NCBI GenBank assembly: GCA_038025085.1
Contig: CM076154.1
Location: forward strand, 33,472,501-33,536,500
DNA length: 64,000 nt
Source: Tetragonia tetragonoides
Taxonomy: Eukaryota; Streptophyta; Magnoliopsida; Caryophyllales; Aizoaceae
Direction of reading: 5' to 3'
A program made the translations under genes and the position numbers. Numbering within the stretch: the stretch's first letter is position 1; every line of letters starts with the position of its first letter. Below the pieces are notes generated by a model. That model saw only the letters and a list, made by a program, of their open reading frames with translations, did no database searches and had not been told where the DNA came from. Below, piece by piece: positions 34,889 through 46,207 of the stretch.

Positions 34889-37800
34889 CAATTACTATTT
34901 AGACTATGGGTATATACAGTCTTATGACGCCCCCTGGTTTTTCTCTTCATCTAATCGGACTTAGATAAAATTCTTCAAAATTTTTGGGAATGTTCATGGT
35001 ATTCATGTGGATGACTTCCAAGTTTCATCTATCTATTTGAGATCTGAGACTTTGTTATAGAGGAGGTGACAGTATATTTGTCTGTTTTTGAAGTTGTGGC
35101 AGAATCTTTGTCTGCGTATATAGTTGACAGGGAACAACAAAGTTTGGAGTGGCTAGCATGTATTGCTTGTGTTTTCTAGTGTCACTGGCTTCTTTACCAT
35201 TGTAGCTTTCTTCTTTTGACTGAGCAAGAGTGGACACGAGCAAAGATTTGTGCTGCTACTAATTGGCACACGTTAAGAAGGATGGAAATCTTCTAGCTTT
35301 AGACATCACGTGGTAACAACTAGCACGTATCCTCTCAGCTGATTCATTCTTTTAACGTATCATGCATAGAGGGTTCATCTCTGATTATAGGTACTAAGAC
35401 TGACCCTTTTAGAGGAATGTGATGAGGGTACTAAGATTGACCCTTTTACTTTGTTGGCAGATTAATTTTGGTAAATAATATTGTCTTCTTATATTGGAAC
35501 CATAACATGCATTTCTGCCTCTAGTCATCTTCCTCCTCACCCTCTGCTATATCTTTTAACACTTTAGCTTGCTTGGTGAATTTGCGAGGTGGTTAAAATT
35601 GATGAAATATAAGTAGGTTCCAGTCTGAGTACCTTTTACTTGATATGGCCAATTCAGCTTTGTTACAATATGATAGACAATATGAATACAATCAACAACA
35701 AATGTATTAATCAATTAATTTTACTCCCCATATTGATGGTAAAGAGATCCATTGTTCCTCCTTATGAAGAAATCAAGAATAGCCATTTGTCTACTCTTTA
35801 AACTAGGATGATCGCAAGGCTTGGTTCGCTATGACCAATATAATTTCCCTATTTTCACTCCATCCAGTACCATGCCCACCTTTAGCTAAATCTCTGTTGT
35901 CTGGCGTCTTTTATCATCACATACTTAGGGCGTCTTTATATAGAAGTTAAGAAATATTCTCCACACATGAGTTGAACTTTACCGCATCTATGAAGCCCTT
36001 TTCAACTCCTATGGCAATCCTCAACGTCCGCATATACCTCAGAACTGTTATTGTTAGGCTCTGCAAGTCCATAAAACTGTAAGCGGTAGGATCGGGGAGG
36101 AGTAAAAAAGAAACCAAAAAAAAGGAAAGAGAGAAAATGAACAAGGAAAGAGAGAAAAAGAACGCATTCAAAAGGGATACGGAACTAGATTCTTGCTTTA
36201 TCATATTGATTTTGGACTGGCTTTTAGACACCGGAGAAGTTAAAGAAAGTGTTACACACTTTTGTCTCTTTTCAGGAAATGAAGTGGTCCATTGGGGTTC
36301 TAATTGTACTTACTCTTAGCAGTTAGCACTTGTGGCTTTTCTGAGTGTTTATAGCTAAAAGATCATCTAACTGTCTGTACTCTGAACTTCTTATTTATTG
36401 CAAAGTTGTCGATGGCTTTCACGCTTTGATTCAAGGGTCAATCTAAACCAGCCTCTCTGTTTTCACAGGGTAAGAATGCGTATTCCCAACCACGTTCCCC
36501 TTTAGTGGATGCCTCTTTGGAAGCATTGTGGTAATTTTCAATGTTCTACTCTACTTTTACACTGTTGATGAGCTGCCTGGTGTTGCTGTTACAGTTTTAG
36601 TTTGAAGTCCCTATTCATCTGCAGGGCGGTATGGACTTCCAAATCGTGAATCGGGAGGTTGCAACTTGTATAATAGTTAATTTTGTTAAGAAACAGTTGG
36701 TACAGAGTCTATTCTCACATAGACATTAGTTGATCTATGACTGAACTTTCATAATCAATAGCAGAACTGCATGAAGTGTAATTGTAAAAGTCAGACCGAG
36801 ACAAAGTATGACCATTCACGTACCTCAGGACCTTTTAATTTCCTTAAGATCTCTAGGCTCTGACCAGTAAGATATACTGCGAGAGAGTTCGTCTTCCTCG
36901 TGATGATTTTCTGTGCTTCAGAGACAAATTGAAGGGGTCTGGAAGATGTATTACTGATTAGCTCAGGGAGTGCTACATGCAAAAATGCAAACTGGTTTCC
37001 CCATTTTGTTTTGCTGTCAACAGCATTATCCACTGATGTTTATAGTGTTAGCACCAATGCTGTGGAGTTTCTGCATGTATAGTCGAGTCCCCGCCAGTTT
37101 CTTGATTACATGGAAGTCATTATCGTTAAGAACTCCTGGCCGCCAGTTCAGAAACAGAGAAGGGTAGTTTTGAGTCCGCAATTTGGTACTTGCTTGTGAG
37201 GATTGTGGACACTCAATATCAGCTCGAATTCGTGCGTAGCACCTATAAAAGTACATAGCTACTCTAGTGCACAACACGTGGAAGACTCAATAGTAACCTC
37301 TTCTTTTTATATACTTACAAGTTTTGGGTGCCGAGCGATGCTTCAGGTTAGTATATATTTATGTGTTGTAGTTTGTATTTTTTCCTAAAATTTAGAATGG
37401 AGCAATATGTTGAGAGATTTCACAAAGTTGTTTTAAAAGTTGAGTTATATATGGACTTCACATAGTGAGCCCCATTACTAAGCATATACTGATCTTGAAT
37501 TCAATATTTTTTAATGTTGGAATTCTCCTAAATGAGCCCATTACTAAGCATTTAATAATTTTGAATTTTATCATTTGTTTTTTATTGTCTTATTTTGCAA
37601 TTCACTACGGAGACTTTGTAGGTAAATATAGGTTAAATACAAATAGCTGTCTCTTTTTCTTTTTTATGAACTTGAAAACCATTTCCAATACAATGGTACA
37701 AAATTGATTTGTTGCCTCCTAAAAAAGGAAAGAAAAAGAAGATATTATTATAGTATTCTATGTACATGAAAAATGTGCCCTTTGGAAATAAAAATAAGAC

Positions 37801-37950
37801 GATATGGATATAATACTTGAATAAAATTTATTCCTTGAATAAGGTTCTCTTTATTTTTTTCCCCTATGTATTAAAGACAATGAGTTAATGTTTTCTAACG
37901 AAATCTTTCATATCCTTTATATATTCGGGTGTGAATTTAGCTAATAAATT
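34889..37950. other. Gene-poor region downstream of the PPR locus
   Basis: No complete gene is supported. At 36466-36532 a short open stretch follows a good splice acceptor (TTTTCACAG) and reads NAYSQPRSPLVDASLEALW-stop. It may be an exon remnant but I do not recognise it. The remainder is AT-rich and without motifs. Confidence 0.4.
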
Positions 37951-38065
37951 AAGCACTTAGCAGAGTTGGTGTTATGTAATTATTGATACATTGGAGGTTA
38001 GAGGTTCAAATCTTGGTATTAACATTTTATTTTTCATTTACAATAACACCACATTGTAGAGACTT
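37950..38065 (+). repeat. SINE-like tRNA-derived sequence (weak)
   Basis: An A-box-like TTAGCAGAGTTGGTG is followed at a suitable distance by a B-box-like GAGGTTCAAATCTTGG. No tail or target duplication was identified. Confidence 0.35.
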
Positions 38066-38121
38066 TATTAAGGTGTCATATCACAATATGATATCAACGT
38101 CACATCACATGGTCCGACAAT

Positions 38122-38322
38122 ATGAGATGGCATCTTGAGGTTGTATAGGTGGCATACGGAAGAGAGAAGAGGCCTCCTTGAAGTGCCGCGTGGCAAGCCT
38201 ACCAAGGCCGCACTGTAGTGCCTTGTGGCATTCAGAGATTGAATGAGGTGGCATCTTGAGCAGAGTAGAGGTCTTAGGAGGAGTGACCCGTGGCAAGTAT
38301 TGAGAGTGGCGCACTGTGTTTT
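38122..38322. repeat. Two diverged copies of a ~115-bp direct repeat
   Basis: Both copies read GGTGGCATCTTGAG-like, then a GAGG(C/T)C(C/T) stretch, CGTGGCAAG and GGC(C/G)GCACTGT. Starts are near 38125 and 38248. No coding sense is preserved. Confidence 0.7.
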
Positions 38323-38326
38323 ATTA

Positions 38327-38790
38327 TTTTTTTTTTTTTTTGAGAGGGGAATAGGAGACTTTCATTCATAGAAAAGCCATACGTCATCTACAATAAAAAT
38401 AATCCTAGAACATACTAAATCAATAGAATCGACAAAAAATCCGCTAACAAGCCAATATACTAGAATACTCAGATGCGACTCCCAACATGCATAGTAACCA
38501 TGTGCTTCCTTTGATGTATCTTTATCTTTCACGGAAGTGGAGATCTTCACCACAAGTAACGCAATCGCTTGCCCACGAACCTCTGTATGATTCCGTTGAT
38601 CGTGTGTATATCCGGTCCCCAAATTCATATTGCTTCTACTAAACATCAATCGCACAATAGGTGAAAAAAGAATCCTATAGAAAGGAAGATAAGAAGATCC
38701 CAAAAAACTCCACAAAGGGAGAGAATTTATTCAACTCAGAACGAAAAAAAGTTAGAAATCAAGATTAAACGTGATAAAAATCATCAATCG
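38327..38790 (-). mobile_element. 5'-truncated retroposon, poly(A)-tailed (LINE-like 3' end)
   Basis: A T15 tract at 38327-38341 is the tail of a minus-strand insert. The tail is preceded by ATGAATGAAAGTCTCC, a 3'-end motif common in plant LINEs. An open frame of 117 codons (38715-38362) has no motif I recognise, so it is not called a gene. The 5' limit near 38790 and the target duplication are unresolved. Confidence 0.4.
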
Positions 38791-39044
38791 CAGGTCGGGA
38801 ATGGCCTAAATTGGCCCTCCCGGCCTGAAAATATGTTCCCTCCACCCCACTAAAATCTTGCACTTGCCTTTTCAACAATAAAGTTCACAAACTTTGACCG
38901 TTATATTTTCATAATTTTTATTTTTATATATCTACAACTATTCAGTCAAATTAAAGCTAGACCAAAAAAATGGCACATAATATAAGGGCATTCTTCTTCT
39001 TGATGCAAACAAGGCGCTCATAGACTTATAGTCATAGTCACCAA

Positions 39045-39245
39045 CAAGGGTGGTGGTCTACTAGTTTTAAGCTTATTTTCAAGTGGTTTGGTAAAGCAAG
39101 GTTATGGGTTTGAACCTTCATTTCCCCACGTCTTGTGTATGCTGGCTTTTACGAACTATACTAGCCCATTGTTGGTGCTACATTGATGGGGTCAGTGCTT
39201 GCGCTGGTTGTTCAGTTAGTCTATATGTTTGCTGTTGAACATAAA
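39045..39245 (+). repeat. Possible SINE relic
   Basis: An A-box-like GGTGGTCTACTAGTT and a B-box-like GGGTTTGAACCTTC lie about 55 bp apart in the same orientation. No A tail or flanking duplication was seen. Confidence 0.35.
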
Positions 39246-39482
39246 AATCCGAACATGATGTAGCAGGGGATGTTTCGCTCGCCATCCACTTACACCCTAT
39301 TTTTTTTAGCAAAAAAATAAATAAAGAAGACTTATAATCATAATCTTAATGAGTCATAGGCATATCATAGTCATGTTACTTTTGTACAAACGTCACCAAA
39401 ACAATCATGTGCTAATGAGGACGAGTTCCAAATCTAAATACCTAGTACCATTTTGTACCCTTTTATTTTAGGACTAAGTATT

Positions 39483-39678
39483 ATTTTTTTGGTTCACAAG
39501 GTATCCACGGTCGACAATAGTGATTATTTCCCCGCACTAACTTGTAAGCATTTTAAAGGGTGGGGCAGTTGGCCAAGGAATTTTAAAATTACTCCATGTC
39601 CAGACGAGATTTAAACCCTCAACCTTGATTAAGGATGAATGAGTCTCTACCACTCAACTATACCTCCTTGGTTATTGA
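39483..39678 (-). mobile_element. tRNA-derived SINE
   Basis: Read on the minus strand it begins AACCAAGGAGGTATAGTTGA, has an A box (GTATAGTTGAGTGGTAGAG), a decayed B box (GGGTTTAAATCTCG) and ends in an A tail (T7 at 39484-39490 on plus). An 11-bp flanking repeat with one mismatch is present: GACTAAGTATT (39472-39482) and GACTAATTATT (39679-39689). The 3' body GTCGACCGTGGATACC is shared with the other two SINEs. Confidence 0.85.
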
Positions 39679-39962
39679 GACTAATTATTTGTAACTACGA
39701 TTTGGTTGAGTGCTACAATCTCAACACTGTTTAGATAGATGATAGATCTTTGTTTCTATTGAGGAATTTGACTTCTGGTTAATTTGGATTATTGATCCTT
39801 GTCTTCAAGTTAATTATCATACTTGCGCATATTTGAGAGGAAGTGGTTGCACCTTGCACCTCATGGAGGAATTAATTAAATCGTCCCTTTGAGCTAATCA
39901 AGTTATCGTTGCAATTTGAGAGGAATGAGCACTATTTACGCCTGAATAGTGAATAGTTGTAA

Positions 39963-40254
39963 GGCCCTATTCTCTTCAACGGAATGATGCGGGACGGTGA
40001 GAAACGGAATGGAATGGAACGGAAATTGCAGCGCGGTGCGGAACGGAACGCAAATTGCAGCGCGGGACGGAATGGAATAATAAATATAACTAGTGTGGTG
40101 CGGAACGGAACGGAAATTACGGTGCGGTGCGGTGCGGAACGGAACGAAAATTGCGGTGCGGTGCGGTGCGGTGCGGTGCGGAACGGAACAGAAATTGCGG
40201 TACGGTGTGGAACGGAACGGAATGCAGCATAGAAACGACGAAAAGAACAGGGCC
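39963..40254. mobile_element. PIF/Harbinger-like MITE with a GGAACGGAA minisatellite interior, 292 bp
   Basis: The inverted termini are GGCCCTATTCTCTTC and, reverse complemented, GGCCCTGTTCTTTTC. TAA flanks both ends (39960-39962 and 40255-40257). Almost the whole interior is a short-unit array built from GGAACGGAA and GTGCGGTGCGG. A decayed relative is at 25490-25700. Confidence 0.9.
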
Positions 40255-40300
40255 TAAAACATAGCATGACCCCTTTTGTAATTGGTAACTGGATATCCAT

Positions 40301-40514
40301 TAGGCCTGGGCAATGAATTGGGTCGGCCCATTTATTAAATGGGTCAGGTCAAATATGTTTGTGGGTCAGGTCAGATTGGTCAAGGATCGGCCCGGCCTAT
40401 TTTAGTCCCTTTAAAATTTGAAAAGTGTTTTACAATCATAAATGGACTATGACCGGTTGGGTAGTGGGCCGGGCCGAATCAGTTACAGGTTCCCTTCCCG
40501 CTTGCCCAGGTCTA
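40301..40514. mobile_element. hAT-type MITE, 214 bp
   Basis: The termini TAGGCCTGGGCAA and (reverse complement) TAGACCTGGGCAAG are the same as in the element at 10365-10677. The 8-bp target duplication ATATCCAT is exact (40293-40300 and 40515-40522). It is a shorter member of the same family. Confidence 0.93.
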
Positions 40515-41240
40515 ATATCCATCAATCCCTATGAATATAGAAAAACCTCAATTCTCCTGCATCACTTGCGTGGCCTGGATAACTAATGTAAACACCAGAA
40601 AACCATGTTTTGTGATCAGTTAATGCATACTGTCCATGCATATATACTTTTGTTTATTCATCTGTTGCTTTCATATTTCTTTACTGAAGTAAAAGCATTT
40701 ACTCTGTCTTTCATAGTTTCATCCTCAAGCAATTCTTTGCCATTTAATTTTTATTTCCCTTTCCTTTGTTAAATTGCTTTCTTTCCTTCTAGTTCTAGCA
40801 CATCTATTTGGCATAATAAATTACAAATACATTAGGATTCCATTGCATTTCATTTGCGCCAACAATAATTTTTTTTGATAATTTTGCGCCAACAATAATT
40901 AAAGTGCTTTGGTTGTCAAATTTTGAGTGATTAATGTCAACCTATTCAGATTTACTGTTGTATTAAAGGACAGAGATATTCTATGCCTTGTTTGTTTCAC
41001 TAATTCAATTCAAACCTCAAAAGTAATTGTTGCGTGCCTTTCTTGTCGTGCCCTACAATCTTTACAAATTACAGGACTAACAATTTTGCATGTGTTCATT
41101 TCTTGGGTCTAAATGAGCGTGTTGTCATGCATGTGCAGTGACAACCCCTTGGTAATATTTCTCACATATCGATCTGCTGCATGGTATGAAAAGGAGTGTA
41201 TGAAACAAAACTAGCAGAGGATCAATGCGGGGAGTGCATG

Positions 41241-41450
41241 TATTGTAGTCTGTACTGTACATGCCAGGCAGGCAGGCCTTCGAGAAAACCGGGATATATA
41301 TGCAATAGCAAGTGTATTGTAGTCTACACTGTACATGCCAGGCAGGCAGGCGTTCGAGAAAACCAGGATATATATGGCAAGTGTAATGTAGTCTGTACTG
41401 TACATGCCAGGCAGGCAGGCCTTTGAGAAAACCGGGATATGGCAAGTGTT
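41241..41450. repeat. Three-copy minisatellite (~70-bp unit)
   Basis: Units start at 41241, 41315 and 41384. Each contains CTGTACATGCCAGGCAGGCA, GAGAAAACC and GGATAT. Unit lengths are 74, 69 and about 66 bp, differing mainly in an internal ATATATGCAATAG segment. Confidence 0.95.
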
Positions 41451-41504
41451 AACAATGATCAAGACCTGATTTATCGGTCGAAAAGGGTGTTTTCCTGTGG
41501 TTGG

Positions 41505-41564
41505 AGGGAATAGGGGAAATGATCATAACCATGCATCTTGATGAAGGTGGCCGGGACCATACAG

Positions 41565-41620
<56 letters not shown>

Positions 41621-41715
41621 TCCTGCAACTTCGAGGGAATAGGAGAAATTATCATAACCATCTTGATGAAGGTGGCCGGGTGTGACCATACAGCTATATA
41701 TGCTCCTGCAACTTC
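41505..41715. repeat. Two-copy repeat with a (TA)n expansion in the first copy
   Basis: Both copies read GGGAATAGGRGAAATKATCATAACC, CTTGATGAAGGTGGCCGGG, GACCATACAGCTATATAT and GCTCCTGCAACTTC. In copy 1 the short ATATAT has grown to a TA array ending at 41618 (about 45 bp). Copy 2 (from about 41632) still has the short form. Confidence 0.93.
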
Positions 41716-42120
41716 TTGCAGCAAGATTGTTGGTTTTGTGCACAACGTAAAGGAATAAAGGATGGCGCATTTTTAGGATTTCGTTTCAAAAGTGCATCAC
41801 ACCAAAATCGATTTTGACCTAGGCACTGATGAGTTATTATTAGGGCTTTAGGACTATATATGACCAGGAGGTTATGCAAATTAAAGGTTCTTGGTTGAAT
41901 GCTTTTAGGTGTCTGGATGTAACTTTACTACTACTCCATGTCTGTTAGTGCAAAATGTAACTTTTTCTGGTTTTTATTATGTAGACATGTAGAGCATTTA
42001 GCACAAAAATAAAAACAAACTATATATTAGGAAAAACAATAAGAGAAAAGAAAGAAAGAAAGGATGCCAAAATGTGTTTTCATGAACACAATCAACCATT
42101 AGTGACAGTTTATATCTATT

Positions 42121-43303
42121 CTACTCTAGCAGCCTTGTAAGAATTGCAGCTCTCAAGCCTTGAGCATCCCTCGTGAATTCATCAGGAATCTGTGTAAGAA
42201 CCACATTTTGAAGCACAAAATGATTGACACTAGTGATGGTGCTGGCATGTTGAACATTAAGATGGAGCTCGTTGAGCACCAACATCAGTTTAGATGTCCA
42301 GTAATTAGCCATGTCCGATGATTGAACTTGTACAATTGCATCTCCAAACCCTAGGAGCTTCACGTCCACATCTAGGGCATCAGCAGTAGCGGTGGTGGTG
42401 GTTTGATGACGACCTTTATTATTAACAATCATTGCACCGCCCAGCTGCTGAGCGGCTTGAATTTCTTGCATGCTTCTACTGATTGATCTTATTCTCGATG
42501 ATGAATTTGAAGCATCAAACATACTTCTCTGATCATGAAAACCATTTTTATTGTCGTCGTTAGCTGATCTAACAGCCACTGCAGTAGCCTCGAGTTGATG
42601 AACTTTGGACCTAAGTTCGTTAATGTAAGTGACAGCATCACCAAGAAGAGACGCCCTATCCAATTTAGACACATAAGGAACGACAGCTCTGAGGTCGAAA
42701 AAGCGCTGGTTCAGCCTTTCCCTTCGCTGGCGCTCAGCCTCCACATGGGTGTTTTGCTGTGATTCTTTCCTAGGCCGCTTTTTGGTCGTCTTTGATGACG
42801 GACCAATAAGGTACTGATGATCATCAGTGCTAAGAAGAAAAGTAGTCATGTTGTTGAAAAGAGAAAGGGCAAACTAGGTTCAGGTCCCAGGGATAAGGTC
42901 TACAGAACCCAGCTCAAGAAGCGCAGCCGCAGAACTCACAGGGGAATTTCCTAGTGGAATGAATACAAGTGTTTGTATCCCATGGGATCTAGCTTCTACT
43001 GCTCTATAACATGTGTTATGATGATGAACACCAATAATACTAGGTGGTGTCAACCACACATACTTATTATGGTGCTTAATTACGTCGGAAATAATGGAGT
43101 TTGTATCATCTAGATCCACCACTTTTTTCATGAACAACATACGATAATAGAGCCATTCTGCTGCTTCAACAGGATCGGTACAGGCTTCTGTGTGTTTAAT
43201 TAAAGGCCTATAATAACCATCATGCCATTCTAAGGCTAGGCAATGAGGTCGTGGGTCGATATAATAAGCAGTAGTAGTAGCAGCAGTAGTAGTATGTTGT
43301 ACC

Positions 43304-43337
<34 letters not shown>

Positions 43338-43497
43338 GCTGTACCTGTTGTTGTTGTGTTTGAAATGGTTCGGATGGAACTTTAACTCTCCAGAGGATGG
43401 CATAGTTCCAGTGCTGATTGTCGTCAGCCCGGCTTTCAACCATGAACTGGAGCCTCTCTCGCATAATGGTGGTACCATTGCCAAGCTTTGGATTCAT
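42121..43497 (-). pseudogene. MYC/JAM-like bHLH transcription factor locus, interrupted by two in-frame stops
   Basis: Subgroup III(d/e) bHLH proteins regulate jasmonate responses and bind G-box DNA. From 43497 the first half (205 codons) contains a bHLH-MYC_N domain: LQFMVESRADDNQHWNYAIL, a poly-Gln tract of about 20 residues, PHCLALEWHDGYYR, AAEWLYYRMLFMKK, RAVEARSHGIQTLVFIPLG and LLELGSVDLIPGT. TGA (42882-42880) and TAG (42876-42874) follow. The same frame resumes and from ATG 42849 encodes [17 protein letters not shown] (H-E-R-R DNA contacts), the helix-loop-helix with [11 protein letters not shown], and an ACT-like C-terminus. One missing base near 42880 and one extra near 42866 would together explain both stops. 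Possibilities are a pseudogene, an assembly error, or expression of separate halves. TATAAATAC on the minus strand near 43750 is a plausible TATA box. Confidence 0.85.
43302..43363 (-). repeat. CAA/CAG microsatellite coding poly-Gln in the bHLH locus
   Basis: The (CAA)n run lies within the MYC_N domain of the bHLH reading frame, between FQTQQQQ and the TTTAATT-like Thr/Ala-rich stretch. It is not an artefact of another frame, because the flanking residues match the family. Confidence 0.85.
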
Positions 43498-44688
43498 TAT
43501 TGATGCTATTTTAATTAGTTAGTTAAATTTATTATGGCAGCATGCATAAACTAATTAACACTTCAAGTTTTGGATTTAAAACGTGATATGGAGGCAAGAA
43601 AGTGAATAGGGATGGAGGAAGTTGTTGATCTGAGGAGGAAGTTGTTGATCTGAGGAGGAAGGTAGTGAAAATAGAGTATTAATGAAAAAGGGATAATCTA
43701 AAAAAAATTTCCGAAATTTATGCAACGAGTTAAGTTCATCATCATTGTATTTATAGCTGTTAAATTTATGCGTGGTACAACCCACTTAAATATTATATTT
43801 ATCTCTCTCCTATTTAAATTGCTATTTTTAAATATGATGGAGAGAAATTATGAAAATAGAGCAGAGAGATCGATAGATACAATAGAGATGTGGGTTAGCA
43901 ACCCATTGGCCATTATTGGATGGATGTATCATTCTCCTACATATACTTGTGATGTGTTCTTTTTCACGTACTTAATTAAGAGCATAACGAGCAAAAAAAT
44001 AAAACTAAAAATTAAGAGCATCTCCGATGCTACAATATAATGCTCTAAGTAGGTTTTCACCTGAGTGACATTATCAGTGTAAAAATCGTCTTTTTTTAAT
44101 CTATTCCTTGTTATTAATGGAATAAACCTCCAATAATATCTTATTAAGGTACCCAATATAGGAAAAGATCATGTCACAAACCTAGTTTGTCTAGACAATG
44201 CAAAATGATTTGTAAAAATAATAAGTTTATAGATCTATCAGTATAAATATAGGTTTATTGAAAGAGTTTATCATCTCACATACCTCTCTAAAAACTTTCC
44301 ATTGAAGATGTTTTAGTAATTAATTCACTGAAGTTAATTTCATTTTATTTAGTTCAATTCACTAAAAAAGTATACAAGCTATGTTTTTCTTTATTTCCCT
44401 CCCCTTTTATAGCTGTTTATATACTTTATATCGTGTCGTTGCTTCATTTCTTCTTATGGCCTAGACTCGCCACTGACTGCTGTCACGACGACTAAGATTT
44501 TTTTTGTTTATTTATTTTGTTTTTGGGATTGTCAAGTTAGAATTAGATATTCATCACATGCGCTTTAGCCTCATTAGTAATACTGTAGTACTTTGTTTAG
44601 ATGGTACAACTTTTTGTGTAAGAAAATTAGTGTATGTTATACTTGGTGTATCCTATTTAATTTCCATAAATAAAAGTTTTATGTTTTA

Positions 44689-44883
44689 TAATTAAGGGGG
44701 TGTGGTTGAGTGGTAGGAACTCACTCACCCTTAATTAAGGTCGAGGGTTCGAATTTCGTCTAATACATGAAGCGGCTTTAAATTCCTTCATCAGCTGTCC
44801 CACTCTTTGAGGTGCCTACCAGCCAACGAGTGGAATAGTCACCATTGTGACGATGAATACCCTTGGTGTGAACCAAAAAAAAA
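44689..44883 (+). mobile_element. tRNA-derived SINE
   Basis: A box TGTGGTTGAGTGGTAGG, B box GAGGGTTCGAATTTCG, body with GACGATGAATACCCTTGG and an A10 tail. A 14-bp flanking repeat with two mismatches is present: AGTTTTATGTTTTA (44675-44688) and AGTCTTCTGTTTTA (44884-44897). Confidence 0.88.
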
Positions 44884-44973
44884 AGTCTTCTGTTTTAGAG
44901 TTTTGTTTTGTTGTTCTTCTTTTATATTCATGAAATACATTTAATATACATTGTCGCCTCTTCCAATGATATA

Positions 44974-45313
44974 GGGTGTGTTCTTTTCGACTGATTATTT
45001 TCACTGATTATTGGATAAGGTCCACCTACTAATTTTCAGTTTTTCGGTAAGATCATGTCATTGATTCCCACTAATTCAGTAAGGCATTGTTTTTTTTTTG
45101 ATAATTAATTCAGTAAGGCATTGTTACTGATCGATTTTGTTAGTAGATATGTGTTCTTTTGCACTGATCACCACTGATTAGGTAATATCCTATCACTGAT
45201 TTTCATTGATTAGTTAAAGTCCGGTCACTTATTCTCACTAACTCAATAATATCTTGCTATTGATTTCTACTAATTGGATAAGATTCAATAAGTGAACGAA
45301 AAAAAGCATACCC
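44974..45313. mobile_element. PIF/Harbinger-like MITE with CACTGATTA-rich interior, 340 bp
   Basis: The termini are GGGTGTGTTCTTTTCG and, reverse complemented, GGGTATGCTTTTTTTCG, flanked by ATA (44971-44973 and 45314-45316). The interior repeats variants of CACTGATTA and GATAAGGT many times. Confidence 0.75.
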
Positions 45314-45523
45314 ATATCATCCTTGAATTTCATTATTTTTTTTATTCGATCACCACGTCATGAAACTTCTGTTCTGGAACCTTATATACAAAAAATCCCA
45401 AAATTAAATTCCATGCTATGAAAATCAACCCCGCCGAAATAGAAGAAAATGAGAAAGAGAGGACCAAGTTAAGTAATCTAAAATTCTTAGTCCTTTCTGT
45501 TTTACTCGCCCTCCCCCAAGTTA

Positions 45524-46204
45524 GGGCATGTTTTTTTAACAGGTTTTTAGTTTTGTTCAGTTTTGTTTAGTTTTATCCAATAATAATAATAATAATAATA
45601 ATAATCTACTCAAAAAATATAAAAAAATAATCTAGTGAAAATTCTCAATTATATAGTATTTTATAAATTATTTGTAACGTGGAAGATTGTTTTTGTTTAT
45701 TGTCTATTAGGACGCAATTGGAACTATAGATAGAACTCACATTAAAGCTGTTATATCTGAAAAAGAGAGTACTCCATGGAGAGGACTCGACGCAAGGGCA
45801 ACAAAACTTGGAATGTTATGATTGCCTGCTCATTTAACATGTTATTCATATTTGTTAGTGTTGGATGGGAAAAAAGCGCTCATGATCAATCTGTTTGGTT
45901 AGATTGTTTAAGCAATGCCAAACAATCTAATGACATTTCATGATATTTTACTTACTCTGCTTTATTATTATTTTTTTATTTTTTTATTTATTTTTTTTAT
46001 TTTTATTTTTACAATTTTATTATTATTATTATTATCAATAGTAACAGTGAAAACTAAACAATTTTCAGTTTTTCCCATTTTCTCCCAGTTTTACCAAGTT
46101 AGACCCAGTTTTTCCCAATTACTAGTTACACTTTCCAATTTCACCAGTTTTGTCCAGTTTCTTCCACTTTCAATTACCAGTTTTCAGTTGAAAAGAACGA
46201 TCCC
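45524..46204 (+). mobile_element. PIF/Harbinger deletion derivative retaining transposase sequence, 681 bp
   Basis: TTA flanks the element (45521-45523 and 46205-46207). The left end GGGCATGTTTTTTTAAC pairs with the right end, reverse complement GGGATCGTTCTTTTCAAC. Between the ends lie TTTTGTTCAG / CAGTTTTTCCCA short repeats on each side, (AAT)n arrays, and a relic of the transposase at 45711-45890. It is intermediate between an autonomous element and the MITEs nearby that share TIR style and 3-bp duplications. Confidence 0.82.
45711..45890 (+). pseudogene. PIF/Harbinger transposase fragment (DDE domain)
   Basis: The first frame reads DAIGTIDRTHIKAVI, matching the family pattern D-x-IGA-x-DGTHI that holds the first catalytic Asp, then PWRGLDARATK in place of YRGRK. 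After a one-base shift near 45812 the next frame gives WNVMIACSFNMLFIFVSVGW then EKSAHD, the QNVMAACSFDMxF...GWEGSAHD block with the second catalytic Asp. The third acidic residue and the MADF/Myb-like partner are absent. Confidence 0.85.
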
Positions 46205-46207
46205 TTA

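Noticed and set aside
38362..38715. 117-codon minus-strand frame
   Set aside because: It lies in a poly(A)-tailed truncated retroposon and has no motif I recognise, so it is described only as part of the retroposon.
43243..43503. Plus-strand Leu-rich frame opposite the bHLH locus
   Set aside because: It is the complement of the poly-Gln codon repeat of the bHLH frame on the minus strand.
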